The notes beneath the pieces are model-generated. The model saw only the letters and a list, made by a program, of their open reading frames with translations, did not search any database and had not been told where the DNA came from. From positions 3,286,001 to 3,350,000 of the forward strand of contig JAGYVD010000004.1 of NCBI GenBank assembly GCA_021209875.1: a DNA stretch of 64,000 bases. Direction: 5' to 3'. A program made the position numbers and the translations under genes. The stretch is from Rosellinia necatrix. Taxonomy: Eukaryota > Ascomycota > Sordariomycetes > Xylariales > Xylariaceae. The number at the start of each line of letters is the position of its first letter. The first letter of the stretch is position 1. Below are positions 23,341 to 35,607 of this stretch, in pieces.

Positions 23341-25053
23341 ATGCTAAAGCGTAATTCCCTGACGGGGCACATCGCCCACGTGGAGGACGCCGATGATGAT
23401 GGTCGCGTCATCCCAGGTGTCGAGCCCAAGTACGCTCGGACAAACCCTGGTAGCCCTCGTAAGCAACAACCCAATACAAGTAAGGCCCGGAGAGATTCAC
23501 GACGCACCGCCGATATTTGCAGCACGACTGATTCCTCAGATTCTACCGCACACCCGGTGACTAGCAAAGGGAAGACCAAGATTCGACCCAAGGACGAGCG
23601 AAGGTCGAGCGCTGTACTCGTCCCTAAGCAGCGACCCACCGTACGATCAAGCAAGGCAGCCCCAGCACACATGCCCCGGGCCTCGGATGAATCGGCTGTA
23701 TACTACACCACTCCGCACCATGCATCTTCTTCGCGGCCCCGTGCACGTACTCGCCCGGAACCATACTACACCCAGGGCCCCGCGCGATTACCCCCCACTA
23801 CAACCACCCATGGGGGGTCCCGGTTTCTACGCACCGCATCCCGGTATGATGCCGCCGCCGTCCTTCCCACCGCCGCCTTCGTGGCAAGGCCCCCCTCCAT
23901 TCCCCGGCCCTATGCAATCGCCTCTGCCCCCACCGCTCACCCCTGCCGATCACCACTTTCCCAGGGACTTATCATTACGCTTCAGGCGGCCTTCGTCGTC
24001 AATGGGATTTCGCCAAGTATCCAACCCTTACGAATATGAGCCTGCGCCGGAGAGGACCGTGGCGCGACGTCCCTCTGTGTCAAGAAAAGCAAGTAAGGAA
24101 GTTAGGGAACGTGAGGATCGTAAGCGTATGCCTCCGCCCCCCCCCGGCCCAAATCTACGCGTCCGGAGCGTCCAGAACGCCCGGAACGGACCGAACGCTC
24201 CGAACGCTCTGAGCGCCCAGAGCGCATAGTTCTTAAGCCTCAACCGCAGCCGCCACTGGAGCCGCAACCTCAGCACTTGCCAAACACCAGAAAATCTGTT
24301 GTTTTCGACGATGATGACTTGGACGATGATGAATCGCAGTACGACGATCATAGTGCCCTTCGGCGTGGATCTGGAGTGGAATACGGTTCGGCCCCTTTCA
24401 AGAATCGCCGCCAGAGCTTTGATGTCCCTGAATCCGTTTTCGCCTACGATGATGATGAGGAGGAGGACGAAGACGACGAAGACTATGAATATTACTATGT
24501 AGAGGAACCTGCCCCCAGGTCTCGGAGTCGGCGAAGATCTCAGGTCGAGATCGAAGACAAGATACGCAGCGCCTCGCAGTATCAGGACCACATGGGTGGT
24601 GGACCGACATCTGCCCTAACCGCTGAGGCCCTACGAAAGGTCAAGACGCGCGCAAGCAGCCGGTCTACTCGGAGTAGCGCCAGCCGAGATGACAGCGAGT
24701 ACAAGCACTCAGCGACGACCCACACGACTAGGTCCGGCAGCGGAGAGGATGATATCACGATCAAAGTCCCCGCTGGTTGTGTTGTCGAGGTTGGAAACAT
24801 CAAGATTCGCTCCGAAGACGACAGCAAAATTAGCGTTGGGCGCACAATCAACCCACGGTCGGGTAGCGATCGTGGAACCTCAATCTACGGCGATGAGCGT
24901 AGAAGTCGCTCTGATCGGTCGACGGCTTCTCGGGCACGGTCCGGCTCCCGGGCAGCATATTCACGAGGCCTTCCCGCGCCTGGGTCATATACGCATGGAC
25001 CTTCCCCCCTCTATTCACAATACCGATTCAGCGATGAAGAATCCGATTACTAA
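23341..25053 (+). CDS. Proline-rich/acidic hypothetical protein with two compensating frame shifts
   Basis: Three consecutive coding segments read as one protein. Segment A (from 23341, MLKRNSLTGHIAHVEDADDD) ends near 23780. Segment B, in the +1 frame, is Pro-rich (DYPPLQPPMGGPGFYAPHPG, MMPPPSFPPPPSWQ) and runs to about 24140. Segment C returns to the first frame with RPERPERPERTER repeats, acidic blocks (VVFDDDDLDDDESQ) and a conserved-looking tail, DDITIKVPAGCVVEVGNIKI. The A/B change falls at a CCCC run (about 23778-23781), the B/C change at a C9 run (24137-24145). Removing one C and adding one C restores a single frame of about 570 codons. Either the assembly has two homopolymer errors, or the gene carries compensating indels; a 56-nt intron (24120-24175) would also fix the second change but lacks a good branch site. 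The function is unknown and the start may lie further upstream. Confidence 0.68.
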
Positions 25054-27824
25054 TCGACGCTCTTGAATGGCTCATGAGCCACATGGCACATCGTTTTTTA
25101 TCTTTTGCATTGAATTAGCGGCTGATATCCTTCTTGCTATATCATACAACTCGACTCGTGGCATCGATACTGCCCTGTCTACTTGGAAAAATTGGCTTAT
25201 CAGAATTGCATTTTACGCCTAATGAATGACCAACATTTGTTTCCCGGATTACTTGGAGGGTTACTCTAACGACACAAACACGTTAAAAAAAATATTTCTC
25301 ATATCGCAATTTTATTTCGTTTCTTATTGCCAGATTGTTGCCAGATTGTCACGTTTATCGGGGGCACTGCACGCTCTTGTGCCCTTGTATATGAGAAACG
25401 AGTCTGAGGATCTTGATGACGAGGTTAGAAAAGTGAAGGTCTTTTTATTTTTCTATTTTTGTTTTTTTTTTTCTTGTCTTATAATCATGTCTACTCTATT
25501 TTGTTTCTATTTCTGCGTCTCAGCGACACTTTGACGTTTGTTTTATCTTCTTTCACGCAGCTCTGGCTGGGCCATGCTGCGTGCGATACCCCGTGCTTTG
25601 AGGCCGAGTTCTTCCCATGGTCATGGCATAAGTAAGAGTTGGGCCGATAGATCGATCTGTACAGCGATGAAGCTCACGCTTCTATTCGCATTGGGAAGGA
25701 TAGCTTTTGAACCAAGGCTTGCCGGCGGGTAATGTTGCATGGATTAGGGCGGCCTAGTACCGGGCCCCGACAAGCATGGGTGTCATGGTGATGGACACTT
25801 GGTCTGGTTTGTCGGTATTAAGCGCCGAGATGGTGCAGGGATAACGTTTCATGTGTGGCAAAGGCAGTATCACTGATGGGATGAACAAATACCTCTTGGG
25901 GGCTCGGCGCTGATGAGCAGAAGTGTGCATTCGCTCGGGAGGTTTCATATTACCGTTGGATGGACGATGTTGGGCTATTTTGCCATCCGCTTACAATACA
26001 TAACTACTGAGCATGTAGCTGCTATACGACAAAGTTACATATCTAGTCTAATTTTCTGTGTATCACACTCTGCTGTCTTATTCATGTCTTATTCATGCAT
26101 TAGTTACTACTAATAAGGCTTGCCATAAACTACTAGGTATAGTACACTATCGGATAAGCACGGAGGTCAAGGCGGGTTAATAGGTACAGCCGGTCGAATG
26201 CGTTACTCTCGGCGGACATGCCTACTGCAACACGACTGAAGAGAAGCCCGCTAACTAAGTCAGTATCTGTGAGCTAACTATCATAGGTTAGGTGGTATCA
26301 CCACCTCGCTTTTACTCAGCCAACCTCGTAAGGTCGTAAGGGGATAGCTAATGGGCATTAAGTATCGCCGAAAGGGGTCACGGATGACTTGAAGACTCCC
26401 CGAACCGACCCCTTTAGCCCCGACTCCTGTGTTTAGGGGCTCAAGCATGAGGTAGGCGCCAGTAACGGAAACATCGCCACTGGGCAGCAGCAACCCTCCT
26501 CGGCGCCACGACATTAATTTCGGGGGTTATGGCAGTGTATGTAGGCACCTAGTGGAGAGAGAAAAACGTATGTTGATCAGTACACCTGCTAACTTATCCG
26601 GCCTTCCTAGTAGGTGGATAATGCTGCGAGGACCCGGACACGGGTGGAACAAGAGGCGATGCTTTAGTCGATCGTTGAGAGCGCATGAACTGGTGAGGGC
26701 CACGTCTAGTTGTGATTGGCAGTGATTGGCAGTGATGGGGTTCTGATGCATTGTTCTTTCCTTTCCTTTCCTTCCTTTCCTGTCTCGGCGATTTCACGTC
26801 TTCGCGGGGTGGTAGATTAAGTGTTTATTTGTGGCAGGCCGTGATTTGTCTGGGGGCGATCCGGAGGAGCCTATCTAGACGAGACGAGACGAGACCCGAC
26901 GAGAGGGGTTTCCGGGTATATTTAAGCGACAACTTTATTGATACTCTTACTGTAACTAACTATAACTAACTAATTAATTATAACATCCTGACCTAAAATG
27001 GCCACAGATGGGGGGGACGGGGGGGCACACACAGAGCCATGCACACTAACAACAGCTTCTGTCCCAGCGGTTGGTATGGTGAGACCAGTGCTGAGACGCT
27101 GGAGGGTGCATGTACCCCAAGTAGTTAGTAGTAGTAGTAACTACAGGGCGCCGGCCCCACCACATCAACTCACCCGAATTTCTTCCATTCAGTTAGTTAG
27201 CGGGCGGCTGTTGCCTGGCCACTGCTTACACATGTGGTTTGTTGACCGTAACGACGTCATTGACCACCAATTGGGTGGGTTTTGTCCATACGTTGCCCAA
27301 CCACCTTCCACCACAGCGCACTAATGCCACTGAGCCGCGCCCAAAAAAACACTGCCTCTGCATTCGCTCACTGATTGCCCATAGAAACCGTGGGACAACG
27401 AAAAGGTGTCGTATTTTGTTCCGCCTCTATTCCACTTTACTTCAAACCCACGCACCAACACAGACACATACACGCACACCATACCGGCACTCCCAAAGTC
27501 CGGCATCCAAATCATCATAACACCATCATTAGTGGTTCGGAATTTCGTGGATAGGAACTGAGGCCATCACACCGCCGAGCTGATCGGAGACTCTCATTAT
27601 TGATCTGGCTGGGCCTTCCAGCGGCAATCAACCAACCAGCCAGCCGAGTTCCGAACGATAACAGACCAAAAAATAAAAAATAAAAAAAAAATTAAAAAAT
27701 CGAAATCGAAATCGAGATCACCGCTGCGAATCCATTCCCACATTCCCAAGATCACACACATTGCATTACATTCCATCAAACTCACTCAACTCACAAGTAT
27801 TTTAACCCTCCAACACCGCCCAGG
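25054..27824. other. 2.8-kb gene-free interval
   Basis: The first part is AT-rich 3' UTR-like sequence. The middle contains a cluster of hairpins (26290-26441), a CCTTT-type run (26757-26780), a GACGA repeat (26878-26901) and, just before the next gene, an A-rich tract (27667-27700). No protein gene is supported. Confidence 0.45.
26290..26441. other. Cluster of three perfect hairpins
   Basis: Three perfect inverted repeats follow one another: AGGTGGT/ACCACCT (26290-26306, 3-nt loop), AAAGGGGTC/GACCCCTTT (26371-26379 and 26407-26415) and AGCCCC/GGGGCT (26416-26421 and 26436-26441). The last two abut. This could be a structured RNA or a decayed element; no known RNA family was recognised. Confidence 0.4.
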
Positions 27825-29378
27825 ATGGCGCCCCTCATCCCAACCCTCGCGGCCCGAGCCCGCAGCATCCTCACCTCAGCCGCCGCGACGCACAACCAAG
27901 CGGTGCAGACGGCGTCGGAGCGGCTCTCGCAGCTGGGGCCACTCGCGGCACGGGCGATACTGCTCAGCCGGGACGACAACGACAACGACAACAACCAGAA
28001 CGCGGACCCGCAGGCGCTGGACCCGTCGATCGGGGTGACGGACCCGAACGACATCAACAACACGTTCATCTTCATCCTGTTCGGGCTGATCGGGGTGGCG
28101 TTCGTGGTGACGGGCATCTGGTTCTTCTTCTGGGCGCGGAACGGCGGCTTCCACTTCAAGGAGGACGACTGGGACGACTACAAGTCGACGGTGCTGCGGC
28201 GCAAGGGGCCCAACGGCACGCTCCTGTCCAACGCGACCCCGAGCACGAACCTCGGCGGCGGCTCCATCTACAAGGACGTCGCCGACGCCGACGCCCGCAC
28301 CGAGTACACGGGCGGCCTCACGCAGATGACGGGCGACACGGGCGACACGGGCAGCACCCTGTCGGGCATCACGGCGGGCCCCTCGGACATCGGCGGCCGC
28401 GAGAGGCGGCGGCGCGCGCGCGAGCAGAAGGAGCGCGAGCGCGAGAAGCGCCGGGACCGCCGCCGCGCGCAGGGCGGGCGCAAGGTCGACGAGCACGGCG
28501 TGCTCGTCGACGAGGAGGCCGAGGAGGACGCGAAGCGCAACCTGCGCGCGTACCGCCACGAGCGGCCCGCGCGCGTCGGCGGCCTCAACAAGGAGTCCGA
28601 GGCCTCCGAGTGGGACGGCTCGACGAACCCGGAGATGTCGACCGTCTCGGGCGCCGAGCCCCTGCTCGCCGGCCGCCAGGACACGCCGACCAAGGACCGC
28701 GAGAGGGAGAGGGAGAAGAGGCGGGGCGGCGCCGCTCCGGCAAGAGAACACTACGACCCCGCCCCCACCGAGCTGACAGCCGACACCGTAGGGCCCAACG
28801 ACAGCGCGAGCCAGGTGCCGAGTAGCAGCAGCCGCCGGACCGGCGGGATCCGCAAGGTGTACAGCACGGCGGACCGGACGACGTCGCGTGAGAACGAGCG
28901 GCTGCGGGCGGAGGCGCGGCGGCTCGCGGCCGAGCGGGTGCGGGGCGGCGGCGGCGGCGCGTCGGCGTCCTCCGTCACGTCGGCGTCCTCGGCGTCCTCG
29001 GCGTCGCACCTGCGCCGCGGGTACAGCTGCCAGCGCGCGGACCTGCGCACCGCCGGCAGCGCCATCGCCGAGGAGAGCGAGACCGGCTCGCTCATGGCGG
29101 ACCATCTACGCAGCCCTCCCGTCACCACTACGACCAGGAACGCCGCCGGCGCCGGCGCTGCTGCTGCTAGACACCTGCTGCCCGCCCCCGAGAGCGACAT
29201 CGGCGACGGCACCGACCTCGGCACAAAGTCCTACCGCCACTACATCCCTGGCCTGTCGTCGGCCCCGTCGGTCGCGCCCAGTGCGTCCGAGGCCACGTCC
29301 GCCGCCGCCACGGAGCACACGGAGGACCGCCGCGAGAGGCGCAAGAGGCGCGAGGCGCAGAGGGCGAGAAGGGAGTGA
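27825..29378 (+). CDS. Single-pass membrane protein with long charged cytoplasmic tail, 517 aa
   Basis: A single-exon gene of very high GC3. After a helical N-terminus and an Asp/Asn-rich linker, one strong membrane segment lies at residues 81-103 (FIFILFGLIGVAFVVTGIWF...). It is followed by a conserved juxtamembrane region, FHFKEDDWDDYKSTVLRRKG, and by GSIYKDVADADARTEYTGGL and TQMTGDTGDTGSTLSGITAG. The rest is a long Arg/Glu-rich, coiled-coil-prone tail (RERRRRAREQKEREREKRRD) with KSYRHYIPGLSSAPS near the end. There is no cleavable signal peptide, so it is probably a signal-anchor protein. The segment around the membrane helix looks conserved among filamentous fungi; I assign no function. 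The large minus-strand frame opposite is a GC-driven shadow. Confidence 0.85.
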   Translation: MAPLIPTLAARARSILTSAAATHNQAVQTASERLSQLGPLAARAILLSRDDNDNDNNQNADPQALDPSIGVTDPNDINNTFIFILFGLIGVAFVVTGIWFFFWARNGGFHFKEDDWDDYKSTVLRRKGPNGTLLSNATPSTNLGGGSIYKDVADADARTEYTGGLTQMTGDTGDTGSTLSGITAGPSDIGGRERRRRAREQKEREREKRRDRRRAQGGRKVDEHGVLVDEEAEEDAKRNLRAYRHERPARVGGLNKESEASEWDGSTNPEMSTVSGAEPLLAGRQDTPTKDREREREKRRGGAAPAREHYDPAPTELTADTVGPNDSASQVPSSSSRRTGGIRKVYSTADRTTSRENERLRAEARRLAAERVRGGGGGASASSVTSASSASSASHLRRGYSCQRADLRTAGSAIAEESETGSLMADHLRSPPVTTTTRNAAGAGAAAARHLLPAPESDIGDGTDLGTKSYRHYIPGLSSAPSVAPSASEATSAAATEHTEDRRERRKRREAQRARRE

Positions 29379-30685
29379 GTGAGTGAGTGAGGTGCACACG
29401 AAAAGGGAGGGCGGGGGAAGGGGGAAGGAAGAGGGGGATTGTTGATGATGCTAGATTGATGAATAATGGCTACAGGAAGGGGAAACGAACGTTGACGAGA
29501 GCACAGACAGATTACGGACAGACGGGACTGTCCAGGCAGGCGGGCCTTGTGCTGCTGCCTGGCGCTAGGTAATTGGCGTTTTTTATTTGTTGGACCGATT
29601 TGTTTTGCGTCGTCATCCTTCGTCCTTGTCACCTGGCCGCATACGAGTCATGCCGATCAGGCCCGTCAGGGAGGCGGAATGGAAGAGTGAGTGAAGGAAT
29701 GAGTGTGTAGTTCACCCCAAATTTGCACGAACCCTCGTCCGTCTCGACAAAGGCTACGAGTTTATTGTATACAGACTTCATTTCATCTGTTTGGCATGAC
29801 GAAGACACGAGGATGTGAACGGGTCGGGTTACCCACTCCCTTGAAAAAAAAAAATCCCCTCTGTTGTCTTTCTCACGAACCGATATCAAACGATGGTCCA
29901 GGGCGGGCTGGGTTTGGTTGGGCTTCGCGAAAGCCGCCGATTACGGACCCGGCACGCTATGTAGAATAGGTATAAAACGCTCACAGTTACACACACATTA
30001 CACATTTGCCCACAAGTAGACAGCAAAGACACGTGGTAATTATGATAATCGGGAATTAAACCAGAAGTGACAGTGTATCATGAGCGTATGAATGATGTTG
30101 TGGTAAAATGAAAGGGAAAAAAAAAACATGACCTGCAGATCTGACGATGCCCATTTCGGTTACAATCTATTCTCAGGCTAGCTCGCAAAACAAACAGTAT
30201 TGAGCCTTAAAACATCAACATCCGTAGCAGGTTTGTAGTAGGCCCATAAAATGTCAATATAAGATGAGTAAAATCGTTTGGAAGGTCGGTGAGTGAAAGG
30301 AGATAAGGTCATGACGTCGTTAGATTTAGGTCAGATGCGCCGATCTTGCATCATTTTCTATCTGTCCAATCACCACTGGTGCTCAGGGCAACTGGTTATG
30401 CCGAGCCATGCGTTATGAGTTCCATATATATATCTTAGCTAGAGTAGCCCAACGTATCGATCGTAATCATCTACTTGTTAGTAGAAAATCGCTAGAAGTT
30501 ATAAAAACAGCGTGCTATGTTAGCTGATAAGTGTTATCGCCGGTTGCCATAGAGGATAATAGCGACGGAAGAGAGAGAAAGCTTAACGTCTCTCGGTTTG
30601 AACGTAAGTGATAAGTAAGTGCTGTTAGAAGAACAAGCCCGGGTCGCGACGGGTGAGTGGAACGTTTTGTGTTCATGCTCTCGTT
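29379..30685. other. 1.3-kb intergenic interval between convergent genes
   Basis: The 3' flanks of the membrane protein gene (plus) and of the DUF6590-like gene (minus) meet here. It is AT-richer than the flanking genes from about 30000 to 30530, with no supportable frame. Nothing else was recognised. Confidence 0.5.
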
Positions 30686-32598
30686 TTATCTTCTTGACTT
30701 CTTGCTGGATTTGTGCATCTTTTCCGCCCAACATTTGTCGACTGCGGACCTTACACTCTCAAAATAGGATTGAGGGATACGGCCTATGAAGAAAACTTTG
30801 ACGTTGTGTTCGATCGTAACAAGCTTCGAATAGTTGACTCGAGACTCTCGCGCGAGTGTCTCCCCTTCAACATAGATGTCGAGTGGCACCGGGTCAAAGC
30901 CAAGGTTCGGTTCACCTTTTAAGGGTCTAGGTTTCTGGCCCATCGCATATATAATGCCGTGTTTGTTGGGACGGACACCCTTTTTGCTGCATCCTCGTCG
31001 ATCATATGTCAAGATGGGCCTTCATTATTAGCAGAATACCACCATGCTAGGTGAAAAGACAACTTACACGCAGGTGCTGTGGTGGCTCTCATCCGTACTG
31101 ACTATGATGAATCTACGATAGCCTACATAGAACTGACCAGCTGAGTCGTCTATCGGTATAGCGTCGGTTACCGCAACTTCTGTAAGACCCTGGCCTATAG
31201 GAACCTGGCCTGTAGAAACCTGGCCTGTAGGCTCGGACCAATAGATCTTGAATACCTATACTCAGCGTAATTAGAGGAGGTGATGCAAATTTGGGTCCGA
31301 CCTGTAAGAGGGGGTGCTCACCTCGCCCGGCTGAAATTTATAAGAAGATTCTACAACGAACCCTGCTTTTTTTCAGCATGGGTGTTACCCCACCATGTCA
31401 GTAGCTCAACTTACGGGTGTCACTTGTTTCCGCCTTTTCTGGGATCCCGTGAATCAAATCACCCCCCAAGGTGTTGAAACCCGGCCGTGGTGGGATAGAT
31501 GCACCCCGGAGGATTGCCTGTTCACCCTGGGTGTCTGTTTGGCCTATAGATAGTCAGGGTTGCCTCTATATGGATAAATACATAAAACACCGAGTTACCT
31601 AGTTGATACGTGGTGGAATAATTGGGCGCGGTCTCATACTGATCTCCAGAAGTAGATGAGTCGCCATGGCGGCTCTTCCCAAGTATTACATCGTTAGTTT
31701 TCTTTAGTGCTTGTTCAACCTCGTATTCAGTGCCGTCGTAGCCGCTTGGATCGACATAATAAGAATTGATAGCAACTCCGAAATTGTTACTTGTTGAAAA
31801 TGGGGCGGTGCTAGCCTCTTCGTCATTCTCCGGTACGGTGGCTAAATCCGCATCTGTGCACATTAGTTCCAATTGCCATTGTCGCCATATTCTGAGAACC
31901 GACCTCTAAGGTAATTATCTTCGCTATAAGAGTTCGTTGTCGGAGATACGTGCCCACGCCCACCATGTCCTTCACCGTAATAGTTATCATGAGCTTTGGC
32001 TTTTGCTACCTCCTTGCCCTTGTCTGTCTGCGAGTGCGTGCGCGGAAGGGAGTGCGGATAACTCTGATAGCCGTGATGAGATGTCTCGAGTGTATACTGT
32101 GGCGAAGCGGGATCTTCCAGGACTATAGAGAATGATAGCCGGTTAATTATTGACTTTCAAAGGGGTCAGATCAGGACGGGTATCTCCTACAAGAATTACC
32201 AACCGCGGAGTTGCCCCGGTCTGTATATGTGTCTGTAAATGTGTCTGTATATGTGTCTGTATATGAGTCTGTATATGCGGTGCCCTGGCCGTGGTCGTAG
32301 CCGGATGAGTTGACGTCGAGGCGTCCAAAGCCTGCCGTCAGTTGACCGATTGGAGCTTCGGTGCGGGGAGTGCGCTGATGATCAGAGTAGGTGTACTCCA
32401 CGTTACCTTTATGGACATAATTTGGTATATCAGCAACCAGAAGATTGAAGGTTGAAGGCACCACGCATGCGCTGGGAACATACCTTGCGGGTCAAACCGC
32501 TCAGAAAAGTACCTCCCATCGGCGTCTATCTTCCATTCACTCCATGGACCCCACGAGTGGGAATCGGAATATTTCGTTGGATGTTTGTTTCCGTGCAT
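30686..32598 (-). CDS. DUF6590-like protein, 495 aa, eight exons
   Basis: Assembled exon by exon on the minus strand: 32598-32484, 32406-32200, 32122-31904, 31853-31599, 31543-31415, 31362-31322, 31255-31068, 31019-30686. The coding total is 1488 nt, with every junction in frame and GT...AG throughout. The start is MHGNKHPTKYSDSHSW. Residues 1-300 are Tyr/Gly/Ser-rich and disordered and include a TDTY repeat. From about residue 309 the fold matches the DUF6590 pattern: SSYKFQPGEVFKIYWSEP, RRFIIVSTDESHHSTCVPI, then TYDRRGCSKKGVRPNKHGII, and ESRVNYSKLVTIEHNVKVFF before the basic C-terminus. This domain is widespread and multicopy in ascomycetes and has no known function. The weakest junction is 31853/31904 (donor GTCGGT), supported by an ACTAAT branch site. 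Confidence 0.85.
32219..32278 (-). repeat. 12-bp tandem repeat inside the DUF6590-like gene
   Basis: Five nearly identical copies of GTCTGTATATGT (plus strand) lie in exon 2. On the coding strand they encode TDTY-type tetrapeptides, so copy-number changes keep the frame. Confidence 0.9.
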
Positions 32599-34224
32599 TG
32601 TACCATCTTGTAGCCCTGGCCCGTCAATGGAGTGGTGGACGATATGGGGAGGGCGTCGTTTGTGGCACGAGTGGCATCAGCTTCACGAATTCGCGAGCGA
32701 GCGAGCATCCGACGCTGCTGCGTCTTCGCCTTAAATGTACGATGCGGCTCTTCAGCTGCAGACTCTACCCGACCTCGGGGTTGACCCCAGGCAAGTAGCT
32801 GCAGCGTATTAGATCAGCCAGTAAAGGCCAGGGGGGTCAAAGTTGTTGCAACACTGGCCAAATGTTGGTAGCTTTCGCCTAGACAACTCGGCAGATCAAA
32901 GACTATGCTTCGTGTGCTTATATGGTTACAACGAGGGGGGAGGGGGGGAATCGAGGCCGCTGAGAGTTGCGACAACGCAGCAAGGCAAAACCTCTAGATA
33001 AGGTCACTTGAGAACGATGTGAGAATGCACTGGCGATGTAGACAGGGATTCTGTTGTGTACAAGCGTCTTAAAACGGCAAGGCGACGGCCTCGTCAGGTT
33101 AGAAGGATGGTCAACTGCATGCTCCTCAGGGAGAGAGACGGAGAGAGCCTTGGAGCGAGGAACGCCGGCAGAGATGAGGTAAGTGGTGTAGTCCAGTCCG
33201 CAACAAGCGTCGCGTCGTCGAGCACCTCCAAGTTATACCAGTCCGCGGTCCCTTTGCCTGCTCCGCGCCAGCCACTCCGCGCCCCTCAAGCCGGCGGAGT
33301 GAAAGCAACACACTCGTATGCCCGTTATTTCCCTTCATATTCTCAATGCCATCACGCGGGCCGGTTGCGCTCGCCAGACCAGAATTGCCAATTGACGCAT
33401 TACTTTTGGAATTCCCAAAACGTGCGCAGGCATATGAACGACGCAACCCTGGCCCACTGGCGATCGATGGGACTTACAAGGCTAAAAGGGACAGGGGTCC
33501 GGTCCTGGGTGAGCCGAGGAGGTGCTGCCGGACCTTGACTGGACTAGACCTCGACTGGACCTCGACTGGACGCCGGCCTGCCTGTTGCGGCCTTGTTGCA
33601 TAGCTGTGAACATTCCCTGTACTGCCCTCATTACAACCCTCGTTACAACGGCGCTGGTCCAGCAACGAACACACCTCGCCAGTTGGCCAGTAGGGGAAGG
33701 CGGATTGTGGTGCCCTGTACGCTCCATCTTGGCGCCATGCAGCAACCGAGGGGGTGTGAGGCACGCTGCCTGGTACATATCGGTCAACACAACACTCCCC
33801 AATGCCTCTCCCCAGCAGATGAGGCTCTGCCGTAAATGCTATGGTATGTATGCCCATGCCCCCCCCTCCCTATCTACTTAGGCACGGGAGATGCCCTTTC
33901 TCCGTCGTGTGCCGGCAATGTGTACCGGCAATGTACATCGTGTTGACATTGGGCGGGGTAATTGGAAGTGTATCATGCTGACCAGGTGGCTGACTGGCCA
34001 TTGGTGGTGTGCTATGGTATCTGTCAAGACAAGTCCATGCGCGAGAGACAGCGGTAGACCAAGCCCGAGTGGACCATAATTACTGGGGGATGAAGGCCGA
34101 CATAACTATAGTGCGTTGGGAAGGGGATTGGTACGTGGGAGGGTAAATTGGGATCATGTTGTTGCCGCCGTCGAGGGAAAACGGAGAGGAGCCTGGATAG
34201 AGAACCGTCTATTACTGATTACTT

Positions 34225-34590
34225 ATTACTGATACCTACTACCTAGTACCATAAATAGACACCTGTAGGTATCTACCTACCTAGGTAGGTAGTTACACAA
34301 GTACATACTGTGCCACCAGGCCCCTAAGTGACATATCGTACTAACCTACCTAGACAGGTAAACACCACCTCAAATTAGCCACTCCTCCTCACACTGCCTA
34401 ATGTGACTTGGTTGATAAGTACCTAGGTATCTATTATATACACTACTTCGTACTTACTTATAGAACTTACTTATAGAACCTACTCATAGAACCTACCTAA
34501 GTACCTACCTAGTTACTTAGCCTACCTTAGCTACCTACCTAAGTAGGTAGGCACTAACCTTGATGTAGCCTCATCTTCCAAGGTAGGTTA
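34225..34590. repeat. AGGT/ACCT palindromic tract
   Basis: Dense alternation of ACCT and AGGT tetramers, including TACCTACCTAGGTAGGTAG near 34272 and many TACCTA units afterwards. This is the longest example of the family in the window. Confidence 0.75.
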
Positions 34591-35110
34591 GGTACCGTTA
34601 AATGTGTCGGTGGATTTGAAACCCCCCCTTGGTGTCCTAAACAAAACACGTCTTGATTGTAATACATCTGTCTTCATTTAGCTTCGCGCCGTGCCCCGTA
34701 CATTAGTGAGTAATCTACTTACGTACATGCTCCCATCGTACATACATAGACCGGTAAACTAGCTGTCTTGTGCCACCGACCGTCCTGCTCATCTCTCCCA
34801 TCTGTCTGTTCACGTTGAATCCCATCAGCTCGCGCGTCCCCACAACACCCGCTCCCTCTGGCCCGTCCCTCTGGCCCCGTCCACACGATCCACCGATCTG
34901 GTACCCCCGGAAGATGCTATGTGGACTATCGGCTCGCTCTCTGCACTCCCCATCCATCTAGTGTCTAAGTACATAACCCTTCGATACCATTCCGTCTATC
35001 CCGCCTAGCGCCAATTACCTAAGGAACGGGCCGAGAGCCACCACCCCCGTCGCTCCATCACACTAGCTAGCTAGCCATTGAAGAACGACTAGACTACCTA
35101 TTAATTTGTG

Positions 35111-35195
35111 CTGCAGCAGCAGCAGCAGCAGCAACACCAGCAGCCCCAGCAGCCCCAGCAGCACCAGTAGTAGTATCACCACCACCACATCATCG
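35111..35195. repeat. CAG/CAC/TAG trinucleotide tract
   Basis: Starts as uninterrupted CAG units, then alternates CAG, CCC and CAC triplets. It is outside any supported gene. Confidence 0.8.
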
Positions 35196-35296
35196 TCGAT
35201 CATGGTCACGTAAAGAAGAGAGGAGAAACAAGGCGAAACGAGAGACAGACGAGAAAATAAACTACTAAGAGGGAGAGAAGAGGTTAACAAGCCAGA

Positions 35297-35457
35297 ACAC
35301 ATGCATACGCACATACTTACGCATACTTACACACACTTAGATACACACACGCGCGCGCACAAACACACACACACACACACACACATATATACACACACAC
35401 ATATACATATACACACATACACACACATAGGTGCACATACACACATACACAACATAT
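35297..35457. repeat. CA/CATA microsatellite
   Basis: A 160-bp stretch dominated by CA and ATAC units, ending 150 bp before the start of the coiled-coil gene. Confidence 0.8.
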
Positions 35458-35607
35458 ATGGCATCCCTCCAGTCATCCCGGCAGTGAGCGAGCGGGTTGG
35501 CGCTGTTCATCAAGCTTCACCCACAGCTAGTAGTAGGTAGCCTTCAAGATGAACCATGATGCCCGTTCAGAGAGAGTTCAGCCGAGTCCATCTCCTCTTA
35601 GGCCACT

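Larger units (their letters stand above)
32599..35607. other. 3-kb gene-free interval
   Basis: No gene is supported. It contains a large AGGT/ACCT tract region (34225-34590), a CAG/CAC/CAT microsatellite (35111-35195) and a CA/CATA-rich microsatellite (35297-35457) directly before the next gene, which presumably forms part of its promoter/leader. Confidence 0.45.

Noticed and set aside
27876..29105. 409-codon minus-strand frame opposite the membrane protein gene
   Set aside because: It is a mirror of a very GC-rich coding sequence; the plus frame has a membrane helix and coherent domains, while this one is Arg/Ala/Val low complexity.
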